Below, piece after piece: positions 43,018 through 50,857 of a DNA stretch of 54,053 nucleotides. Each line of letters opens with the position of its first letter. Position 1 is the first letter of the stretch. The DNA lies in NCBI GenBank assembly GCA_031254455.1, contig JAIRUI010000099.1, forward strand, positions 1 to 54,053. Direction: 5' to 3'. A program made the translations under genes and the position numbers. This stretch comes from Chitinispirillales bacterium. GTDB lineage: Bacteria > Fibrobacterota > Chitinivibrionia > Chitinivibrionales > Chitinivibrionaceae. The notes below the pieces were generated by a model, which was given only the letters and a program-made list of their open reading frames with translations, had not been told where the DNA came from and searched no databases.

Positions 43018-43985
43018 ATCTTCTCCTGTTCCAAATTCCCGTTTGCAAGAACGTCAAAAAACGAACCGGCTGAAATTTGTCCGAATCTATCAAATCTATA
43101 AGTTAATTTGTGGATATCGCTTTTTGCGACTATCTCTTTGTAAATACGATAATCAAATTTATCTAAAGCCACTGTTTGAAATTTATGACAGTCGGTATCG
43201 CCGATTATTTCGCAATTTAAGTTTTTCCATTCGTCCCGTTGCGTCATTCTGTTAAAACAAATCTGAAAAAAGAAATAGTGCCGGGTTTTCGCTTCTTTTC
43301 TCCAGTATTCAAGCAAAATAGTGAGAAGGTCGGCTATTATTTTATTATTCGGTTTCGCAATCATAAAAGAATTTAGCATTTTTACTTGAAATGTCGAACT
43401 CCACGAGAAATACAAAGGGTCGTATTTTATATAAATATTAGCGTCGGGCGGAGGCGTTTTGCTGCGTTGAAACGCAAAGAAATCTTTTTGCAACAAACTT
43501 TCTTCAATCGGTTTGGTTAAATAAATTGTCGCGTCAAGCCAGACTCCGCCATAAGCCGAAAGCAAATACAAACGCACAAGATTGGATAATTTGGCAAAAC
43601 TATATCCGCCTTTTTTAAATTTTTCAAAAACAAAATCCGGCAAATCAATATAATCGTTTACGTTTTTATCCGTCAACATAATTATTTCGTAACCGTTACT
43701 ATGTTTTTTTACGGAATTAAGACAACTGATAACTATTTTGGGCATGCCGTCGTTTATTCCTTGATGCCAATACTGCCAAAATATTTTTTCCCCGACCAAT
43801 TCCGGTTTTTTAGGAATCGCCGAAAATCGTTCTATTTTCCCACTTAAAAAATCTGCAATATAAGTATCCAATTTTTCTGCGATTTCGGTTTGCAAAGGAA
43901 TGTGTCTTTTTGCCTTTATCGCTCTCATGGTTTGCCTTATTTTAGGCGCCACAATCTTTGCGAGATTATTTGCCAATGTTGTCAA
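43014..43985 (-). CDS. Capsular polysaccharide glycosyltransferase (Caps_synth type), copy 2
   Basis: 323 aa, tandem paralogue of the gene at 42043. The parts shared with it are KIFWQYWHQGINDGMPKIV and the long block RLYLLSAYGGVWLDATIYL with KPIEESLLQKDFFAFQRSKT, identical in protein and nearly so in DNA. The N-terminal 40 residues differ. The C-terminal parts diverge, so the acceptor probably differs. AAT-rich bases lie before the ATG at 43985; no strong ribosome site was noted. Its end overlaps the start of copy 1 by four bases (ATGA). Confidence 0.8.
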   Translation of the reverse strand: MTTLANNLAKIVAPKIRQTMRAIKAKRHIPLQTEIAEKLDTYIADFLSGKIERFSAIPKKPELVGEKIFWQYWHQGINDGMPKIVISCLNSVKKHSNGYEIIMLTDKNVNDYIDLPDFVFEKFKKGGYSFAKLSNLVRLYLLSAYGGVWLDATIYLTKPIEESLLQKDFFAFQRSKTPPPDANIYIKYDPLYFSWSSTFQVKMLNSFMIAKPNNKIIADLLTILLEYWRKEAKTRHYFFFQICFNRMTQRDEWKNLNCEIIGDTDCHKFQTVALDKFDYRIYKEIVAKSDIHKLTYRFDRFGQISAGSFFDVLANGNLEQEKI

Positions 43986-44054
43986 ACTACCCCCTTATTG
44001 TAAATAAAATAATATTTGCACAATATTATCCGAAAAAAAACTCCATACTAAAAC

Positions 44055-45659
44055 TCATACGAATCTTCTCTTTATGGAATGTAACAATCGGCTGGGTTCT
44101 TTTATTTTATGAATACGCATAAATTCTCTAAAAATCTTACGAGCTTTTTGCCGATTGTCGTGATGCCGTTTTTTGCGTTCTTTATCGCTGTTTTGATTTA
44201 AAATGGAACTTTCCCGATATTTATAAAAATATACGGCGCTTGGGCAAAGAACAATTTTGTTCGCATAATAAATCATAGGAATCATAACCGGTAAATCTTC
44301 CATCGGGACCAGATCGGGAAAAGAAAATTGATGCTCATTCCAAAAACTTTTTTTGATTAAATAACGCCAAGCCCAACTTGAAATCACAACTTCCGTCTTT
44401 TTTATTTTATCGTTTTTATTAGACAAAATCTCACTGTTTTGAAACCAAACACTCCGCCATTGTTTTTTTTCGTAAAATACTGAACAAGCAGAAATATCCG
44501 CATTGTTTTTTTCTGCCGCACTTATCATAACTTCATAAAAATCGGGACTTAATAAATCGTCTGCATCCATAAAGTGAATATATTCACCCCCTGCGTTTTC
44601 TGCACCTGAGTTTCTCGCAGCAGGCAACCCTCTGTTTTTTGAATGTTCCACTAATTTTATTCGGTTATCCTGCAAAGCTATTTCTTTAACGATTTCAGCA
44701 GAATTATCGTTTGGACAATCCAATACACAAACGATTTCTAAATGTTGATATGTTTGAAAACGAACAGAATCTAATGTCTGCTTCAGATATTTCTCCGCGT
44801 TATAAATCGGAATAATTACACTGATTTTTTCGGTTATTTTGCCATATTCTATTTGAGCATTTTTGCATATTACTCTTTTCCTTAGACGTTTACTAAGTTT
44901 TTCCTTTAATATACTTGGTTCTTTGATATTATATTTTCTGATAAAATTTGCTCTTATTTTACGTGCATTTCGCAGATTTTCTTTCCAAATCTTTTTTTCT
45001 TCCGCATTTCGTCCTTTTTTATTCAATATGGAATCTTCGCGGTTTTTGTAAAAATAGACAGCATCAGGACAAGTAACAACTTTATTTGCGTGATACAACA
45101 TAGGTAACGCAACTGCGGTGTCTTCCATAACCATCAAATTCGGGAACAAGAAATTGTTGTTATCCCAAAAGTTTTTTTTGATTAAGTAGCGCCACGACCA
45201 ACCTTGAACTAAGACCATGCTATTATATATTTTATCTGAATTGAACAAAATTTCGTTTCCTTGAAACCAAATGCTTCGCGTTGGATTTTTTTCGTTGAAA
45301 ACGGAAGATACTGCAACATCAGCATCATTTTCAACAGAAGAGTTTATCATTATTCCGTAAAAATCGGGGTTTAAAAAATCGTCTGCATCCATAAAATGAA
45401 TGTACTCGCCCGTAGCATATTGAATGCCGTTATTTCGAGCTTCGGCAGGACCCATATTACGAGAATGTTTGACGATTTTTACACGATTGTCTTCTTTTGC
45501 AATGTCATTGACAATTTTTTCGGAATTATCAGTCGGGCAATCCAACACACACACAATTTCCAAATTCTTATACGTTTGAAAACGAACAGAATCTAACGTC
45601 TGTTTCAAATATTTATCCGCATTGTAAATTGGGACAATTACACTGATTTTCTTCTCCAT
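44055..45659 (-). CDS. Double-domain GT2 glycosyltransferase
   Basis: 534 aa formed by two homologous GT2 domains in tandem. The first starts KISVIVPIYNADKYLKQTLD and the second, near residue 281, KISVIIPIYNAEKYLKQTLD. Each holds DADDFL or DADDLL (the DXD-type metal site) and a W-R-Y-L-I-K-K-x-F-W block. Both keep their metal residues, so both may be active, and the enzyme may add two sugars or alternate them, as in hyaluronan-like or chondroitin-like synthases. No transmembrane helix was seen, so it works in the cytoplasm with a lipid-linked acceptor. Confidence 0.88.
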   Translation of the reverse strand: MEKKISVIVPIYNADKYLKQTLDSVRFQTYKNLEIVCVLDCPTDNSEKIVNDIAKEDNRVKIVKHSRNMGPAEARNNGIQYATGEYIHFMDADDFLNPDFYGIMINSSVENDADVAVSSVFNEKNPTRSIWFQGNEILFNSDKIYNSMVLVQGWSWRYLIKKNFWDNNNFLFPNLMVMEDTAVALPMLYHANKVVTCPDAVYFYKNREDSILNKKGRNAEEKKIWKENLRNARKIRANFIRKYNIKEPSILKEKLSKRLRKRVICKNAQIEYGKITEKISVIIPIYNAEKYLKQTLDSVRFQTYQHLEIVCVLDCPNDNSAEIVKEIALQDNRIKLVEHSKNRGLPAARNSGAENAGGEYIHFMDADDLLSPDFYEVMISAAEKNNADISACSVFYEKKQWRSVWFQNSEILSNKNDKIKKTEVVISSWAWRYLIKKSFWNEHQFSFPDLVPMEDLPVMIPMIYYANKIVLCPSAVYFYKYRESSILNQNSDKERKKRHHDNRQKARKIFREFMRIHKIKEPSRLLHSIKRRFV

Positions 45660-45670
45660 CTTTTATACTT

Positions 45671-46594
45671 TTATATTTCCCCTTCGCTTAATTTTGAAAA
45701 ATAGGTATCGGAATAATTAATTCCAATTGGTATCTTGTATGTTGTTTTCTGAATAAACGATGTTTCTTTTATTCTTTCCCATTCTTTGATATCAAATTTT
45801 TTTAATAAATTACTACCGACAAGTTGCTGTATTTCGTCCTCAGAGATATGCGGCATTTTGTCAAATAAATCTTTTGCAACCGGATTTTTCTCAACCAATG
45901 CTTTAAACATTAAATGAATTTGAAAATATTCAAGTTTTTTTGTTTCTTTTTTCCAATATTCCATACTCATTTCATGCCACGCATCACATAAAAAACTACC
46001 TTTTTTAGTGCGAATAAAACAACTTTGCATATACGAATACGGGAAATGCGTCAATTCACCTGTCAAAAATACAAAAAAATCTTCGTCAAGAATATATTTC
46101 GGTACAAAATCGGTCATGTATCCCGTTGCATCAAGCCAAATACCACCGTGATTTTTCAATAAATTCAGCCGTAATAGATCGGAAAAATGAGTATAATCAA
46201 TTTGCTCCTTTTTGAATTTATCCAACACATAATTCGGCAAATCCGAGAAATTTTCCATTGTAGATTTAGTTAATATCCTATGTTCAAAATTCCCTTTGAA
46301 TTTATCAACACTTTTCAAACACGATATTACAATTTCAGGGGTTGTTTTTCCATTAGGATTATCCCAAAACTGCCAAATAATTTCGGGGGGAGTTACTGTA
46401 ATTTCCTTTTGCTCAACGCTTTTAACCACCGGAAGATATTTTTTAGCCACATAATTTGTCAAAATATCGGCTTTAACAAATTCGCCTTTAAGTTTATTTT
46501 TTTTCATATCGCCACTTTGCAACCAACCGATTAAACGTATAAAAAAAATTGTTATTCTTATCTGAAATTTAGCAAAACTTCGTGAACAGCTCAT
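45671..46594 (-). CDS. Capsular polysaccharide glycosyltransferase (Caps_synth type), copy 3
   Basis: 307 aa. IIWQFWDNPNGKTTPEIVI, SDLLRLNLLKNHGGIWLDATGYMTD and the C-terminal Trp/Tyr-rich part match the group of the two genes at 42043-43985, but more distantly. GAGGAG lies before the ATG at 46594, within the end of the Stealth stub. It is 11 bp upstream of the double GT2 gene and thus in the same run. Confidence 0.8.
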   Translation of the reverse strand: MSCSRSFAKFQIRITIFFIRLIGWLQSGDMKKNKLKGEFVKADILTNYVAKKYLPVVKSVEQKEITVTPPEIIWQFWDNPNGKTTPEIVISCLKSVDKFKGNFEHRILTKSTMENFSDLPNYVLDKFKKEQIDYTHFSDLLRLNLLKNHGGIWLDATGYMTDFVPKYILDEDFFVFLTGELTHFPYSYMQSCFIRTKKGSFLCDAWHEMSMEYWKKETKKLEYFQIHLMFKALVEKNPVAKDLFDKMPHISEDEIQQLVGSNLLKKFDIKEWERIKETSFIQKTTYKIPIGINYSDTYFSKLSEGEI

Positions 46595-46607
46595 AACAAA
46601 TCTCCTC

Positions 46608-46691
46608 TTATTTCTCTAACTCAACATTCTTTTTTGCAAGCCACTTTTTATCACTGCCGTCCACCCATAAATAAACCAAATCAATTTTCAT
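46608..46691 (-). pseudogene. Stub of a Stealth-family capsule phosphotransferase
   Basis: 27 codons: MKIDLVYLWVDGSDKKWLAK and KNVELEK, then TAA. This is the conserved region 1 of Stealth proteins (I-D-x-V-Y-x-W-V-x-G-x-D-x-x-W), which make phosphodiester-linked capsules. Its ATG overlaps the stop of the upstream gene as ATGA, so the start is intact while conserved regions 2-4 are gone; the next gene begins 13 bp after the stop. A deletion joined the stub to its neighbour. Confidence 0.65.
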
Positions 46692-47524
46692 ATCCCCAAC
46701 TCCTTAAATCTTTTCGGGATTTTAGCTATCAGACGCATTCCAAGCATACTCGGCTTATTCCAAGCGTAAATCGGTCTGAAAATATTTTGAACAAAACGCG
46801 CAAAACCAAAAATTTTATCGCCGTCGAAACATTTTTTATTTGAAACGTCTTCAATAACTTTTATTCTTTTTTTTAGGTGTTTTATTCTTCCGGTTTTAAT
46901 GAAATCTTGGTCGTCGAAACGACTTTTAAGTGCGTCATAATCCGCGTTTCCAAAGTGAAGTAGATACAAATTTTTATCGATACGAAAATTATACTTTCTC
47001 ACCCTGTGAAAACCGCTTCCCCAGCGAACGGGTTTTGAAACAACCGAAGTTTTTGTATACCTTGAAGAAAGCAGAGCGTACTCCCGTTGTCGTAAAAACG
47101 GTTGAAATTTATCTAATTTTCGCTCAAATTTCAAATGCTGACCAAAATCCAATCCAAGCCCTGAAACGCTTGGATTTATTTTTATTTGCGACAAATACTC
47201 GCCAAGCGTTTTACCGATTTTCGGATCTACAATCAAAAACTCGTCCGCGTCGCAGCCGACAACCAAATCGTATTTTTGCAACAGATCCTTTGCTTTATCC
47301 GACAAAAAATCAAGACGCCGTTTTTCCGCATCAACGACATTATACCCTTTTTTTTCAACGACAAAAACATTAGCATCGCCCGAGCCGTTTGGCGCTGTTT
47401 GGTCGTTTCCGTCCAAATAAATATACAAGTTTTCTTCACCCAAAATTTTCCCGTAATACGCAACCCAGCGGTTTAGAAAAAACTCGTCGTTTCTTGCCAT
47501 CGTAATAGCGCAAATTTTTCTCAT
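46688..47524 (-). CDS. Glycosyltransferase, GT2_4/DUF23-like
   Basis: 278 aa. ICAITMARNDEFFLNRWVAYY and the metal site in LVVGCDADEFLIVDP (DADEF) match the group that includes Glyco_tranf_2_4 and GT92-like enzymes. SGLGLDFGQHL and VRWGSGFHRV with HFGNADYDALKSRF follow. It is the first gene of the minus-strand polysaccharide run that leads to the three capsule-type transferases. The acceptor is unknown. Confidence 0.78.
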   Translation of the reverse strand: MRKICAITMARNDEFFLNRWVAYYGKILGEENLYIYLDGNDQTAPNGSGDANVFVVEKKGYNVVDAEKRRLDFLSDKAKDLLQKYDLVVGCDADEFLIVDPKIGKTLGEYLSQIKINPSVSGLGLDFGQHLKFERKLDKFQPFLRQREYALLSSRYTKTSVVSKPVRWGSGFHRVRKYNFRIDKNLYLLHFGNADYDALKSRFDDQDFIKTGRIKHLKKRIKVIEDVSNKKCFDGDKIFGFARFVQNIFRPIYAWNKPSMLGMRLIAKIPKRFKELGI

Positions 47525-47571
47525 GACGGTAAAATACTATCTGCCGAAAAGCCAAAAACGAACTTTCAAAA

Positions 47572-49611
47572 CTAAATAACGTTGTCAATAAAAAACTGCT
47601 GACTTGACTCGCCCGCTTCCTTCTTTCTTACGTATTCTCCGTCTTCGGTAAGATAACTCGCCTTTTCATTGTCGGCAAGCATAATTTCCAGCATTTTACT
47701 TATCTTGCTTTGAATTCGACGGTCAATCACGGGCGCGGCGATTTCTACCCTTTTGGCGACATTTCTGGTCATTAAATCGGCGCTTGAAATATAAATTTCC
47801 GGTTTTTTTTCGCCGAAACTGTATATGCGGCTATGTTCCAAAAAACGTCCTACAATACTTTTGACTTCAATATTCTCGGTTTTACCGGCGACATTGGGTA
47901 AAAGGCAGCAAATTCCGCGGACTATCAAGCGAATTTTTACACCGGCGCTTGACGCTTTCACAAATTCTTTTATAAAATCCACATCGGTCAAACTATTCAT
48001 TTTACATACGATTTTTGCAGGCTTTCCGGCTTCGGCAAGCGTGGTTTGCTCTTTTATTTTCTGCAAAAACACTTTTTTTAGATTTTGCGGTGCGACAAGA
48101 AGTTTTTTGCAATCGATTTCCACGTCTCCCATAGATATTTTACGAAAAAATACCGCCGCGTCCTCGCCAATTTCTTTATTTGCCGTAATTATGTTCAAAT
48201 CCGTATATTGCCGTGCGGTTGTTTCTTTGTAATTTCCCGTCCCCAAATGCGTAATGTAAAAAATATTTTCGTCCTCTCTTAGCACTATAAGCATTATTTT
48301 TGAATGAACTTTGTAATTTCCGACACCGTAAACAACCGTACAACCCGCTTCTTTCAAAATTTCTGTCAAATACAGATTGTTTTCTTCGTCAAAACGGGCG
48401 GCAAGTTCCATTATTACCGTCACTTCTTTGTCGTTTCGTTTCGCTCGGCGAAGCGCCTCTATAATCCGCGACTGTTTATCGACACGGTATATCGTAATTT
48501 TTATGCTTGCAACCCGCTTGTCCACGCTTGCTTCGTCCAATAAATCCAAAAACGTATCCATACTGTCGAAAGGGTAAGACAAAAACAAATCGCTTGCAAG
48601 AACACAAGTAATGAGCGAATTTGATTTTGCAAGTAAAACCTGCCTACTTTTAAGTGCAGAATATTTTAGTTGCGCAACTTTTTCCAAAGGCAAATATTTA
48701 TCTATTGAAAAAAGAAATTTGTAGTCAAAGAAGTAGTAAATCGTAAAACACTGTTCCGGTTCCACTACGAAATTTTTACACAAAAAACTTTTTATCGCTT
48801 TACAATCACCGCTAAATTCCAAACGAACAGGCGGCAAATTTGAGCGGGAACGCACCTGTCCTTTCAAAAGTTTGGAAAAATCATATTCCAATTCAAAATC
48901 CATACTATACATTTCTATATCTACATCGGCATTGCGAGTCAGACGAACAAGCGATTTTTCCACAACATTGTATTTTGAAAATATTTGATCGGCAAAGCAA
49001 TAAATCAGGTCTTCACTGGTCATAATTTTTGTGCCGTAAGAAGTCGTATGCGTTACCAATCTTTCGCATTTTGTCGGCACAGGCAATATTCCAAAGGAAT
49101 TTTTGCCGCCGTATTCCAAATAAAGAATGACATACATGTTCAGATTTTCAAGATGTATCAACGGATGTTTGTTATCCAGAACCATCGGGTTAAGCAAAGG
49201 CAACATGGTTTTTTGAAAATATTTCTCAAAATGCTTGTCAACATCTTTGCTTTTTAAACGAGAATTTATGATGTTTATACCCTCGTTCTTGAGTTCGGTA
49301 AAAATGTTTTTCGCAATTTTCATTCTAAATTTATAAAGTTTCTGAGTGTATTTGTAAATTCCCAGCAATTGTTCAGACGAAGTTAAGCCGGTTTTGTTTT
49401 CTTTCGCATCGGGATTGTCATGAACACCGTTAAACAAACTCCCGACACGCACCATAAAAAACTCGTCCAGATTGCTGGAAAATATTGAGAGAAATTTACA
49501 TTTTTCTAAAAGCGGATTATCCTGTGAAGACGCCTCTTGAAGCACCCGTTCGTTAAATTTCAACCAAGAATATTCACGATTCACAAAGGTGTTTTTAATA
49601 AATTTGTTCAT
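47572..49611 (-). CDS. ppk1: Polyphosphate kinase 1
   Basis: Makes long-chain polyphosphate from ATP. 679 aa from the ATG at 49611; the frame extends upstream into pfk and is not used. NREYSWLKFNERVLQEA is the N-terminal mark; the phosphorylated His lies in NYKVHSKIMLI and the second catalytic His in FLEHSRIYSFG; the D-x-x-T-R-N-V block (SADLMTRNVAKRVE) closes the active site. AGAGAG lies before the start. It follows pfk on the same strand with a 22-bp gap. Confidence 0.95.
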   Translation of the reverse strand: MNKFIKNTFVNREYSWLKFNERVLQEASSQDNPLLEKCKFLSIFSSNLDEFFMVRVGSLFNGVHDNPDAKENKTGLTSSEQLLGIYKYTQKLYKFRMKIAKNIFTELKNEGINIINSRLKSKDVDKHFEKYFQKTMLPLLNPMVLDNKHPLIHLENLNMYVILYLEYGGKNSFGILPVPTKCERLVTHTTSYGTKIMTSEDLIYCFADQIFSKYNVVEKSLVRLTRNADVDIEMYSMDFELEYDFSKLLKGQVRSRSNLPPVRLEFSGDCKAIKSFLCKNFVVEPEQCFTIYYFFDYKFLFSIDKYLPLEKVAQLKYSALKSRQVLLAKSNSLITCVLASDLFLSYPFDSMDTFLDLLDEASVDKRVASIKITIYRVDKQSRIIEALRRAKRNDKEVTVIMELAARFDEENNLYLTEILKEAGCTVVYGVGNYKVHSKIMLIVLREDENIFYITHLGTGNYKETTARQYTDLNIITANKEIGEDAAVFFRKISMGDVEIDCKKLLVAPQNLKKVFLQKIKEQTTLAEAGKPAKIVCKMNSLTDVDFIKEFVKASSAGVKIRLIVRGICCLLPNVAGKTENIEVKSIVGRFLEHSRIYSFGEKKPEIYISSADLMTRNVAKRVEIAAPVIDRRIQSKISKMLEIMLADNEKASYLTEDGEYVRKKEAGESSQQFFIDNVI

Positions 49612-49633
49612 TTTTATTTCTCTCTTTTTATTT

Positions 49634-50695
49634 TTAGTCGCCAAACGTTATGCCGACGTCTCTTGACGCCTGAACGAGTTCGTGGTCTTTCGATACGAAT
49701 TTCGTTTCTCCTGCAATATCCACAAGGTTATTGTGAGTTATTTTCCCGTTACTTATAGCCACGGTTGCGCCGAATTGCTTTTCATTTACCAATTTTGCGG
49801 CGTATGCGCCCATTTGCGTACAGATTATACGGTCGTAAGGAGTCGGATTTCCGCCTCGAACTATATGTCCGGTCACCATAACGCGCGTTTCCGTATTCAA
49901 TGCGCTTGCTATAACTTTTGCAATACGGTTGGAATCTGTTATTTCGCCTCTTTCTTCGCGCTTTTGACAACGTTCCTTTTTGGAAAGAGCCGCTTCATCT
50001 TTATCCATAGCCCCTTCCGCAACAGCCATAACGCAGTATCCGTTTCTGTCGTTCGCTTTTTGCGCCGCCTTAACGACTTTGTCGATATCGTAAGGAATTT
50101 CGGGAATAAGTATAATATCCGCGCCGCCGCCTATTCCGGCATAAAGCGTAAGCCAGCCGACTTTATTGCCCATAATCTCTACAAGCATAGTACGTCCGTG
50201 GCTTGCCGCAGTCGTTCGTATCCTGTCAATGCATTCCGTTGCGACATCCACCGCAGAATGAAATCCGAAAGTAATATCAGTCCCAAAAATATCGTTATCA
50301 ATGGTTTTGGGCAAACATATCAACTTAATTCCCTCGTCAGCCAATAATTTGGCTTTTTTGTAGGTTCCCTGTCCGCCCAAAACGATTAAAATATCCAAAC
50401 CCATTTTATGATAGTTTTCTTTTATAGCGGTAATCGTTTCATTATCTTCCGATTTAACCAATTCTTTATATGAAAGACGCGAAGTGCCGAGTATCGTTCC
50501 GCCGACATTTAAAATGTTGGCAAACTCCTCATGTTTCATTTTCCTGAAAGAACGATTGATAAGTCCGCTGTATCCGCCTATAATTCCATAAATTTCGACT
50601 TTTGGGTCAAACGCCGTTATCGCCTTTACGAATCCGTACATAACGGCGTTAAGCCCGGCGCAATCCCCGCCGCTTGTCAAAAGCCCGATATTCAT
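49634..50695 (-). CDS. 6-phosphofructokinase, PfkA family, mixed-substrate (ATP/PPi) group
   Basis: Phosphorylates fructose 6-phosphate, the key step of glycolysis. 353 aa. TSGGDCAGLNAV (residues 7-18), LPKTIDNDI (128-135) with the catalytic Asp in TIDND, and EIMGNKVGWLT match the family. The nucleotide loop reads GGQGT (106-110): Q108 replaces the Mg-binding Asp of E. coli (D103) and the next residue is Gly, as in ATP enzymes, whereas K129 is the residue typical of PPi-users. This mix places it in the group of uncertain donor. GAAAGG precedes the ATG. Confidence 0.88.
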   Translation of the reverse strand: MNIGLLTSGGDCAGLNAVMYGFVKAITAFDPKVEIYGIIGGYSGLINRSFRKMKHEEFANILNVGGTILGTSRLSYKELVKSEDNETITAIKENYHKMGLDILIVLGGQGTYKKAKLLADEGIKLICLPKTIDNDIFGTDITFGFHSAVDVATECIDRIRTTAASHGRTMLVEIMGNKVGWLTLYAGIGGGADIILIPEIPYDIDKVVKAAQKANDRNGYCVMAVAEGAMDKDEAALSKKERCQKREERGEITDSNRIAKVIASALNTETRVMVTGHIVRGGNPTPYDRIICTQMGAYAAKLVNEKQFGATVAISNGKITHNNLVDIAGETKFVSKDHELVQASRDVGITFGD

Positions 50696-50857
50696 TATGA
50701 TCCTTTCGACTTATAATAATATAAACGCTTTTGAAAATATGTATTGCCAAAAAAAGATGTAAAGAATTTAGCAGATTTAACGGCGATTTTTCAGAGTCTT
50801 TTCATAGATTTTGCTTATTTTGTTCTACCGCCGCAAAAACAGAATGTAACAGAAATT

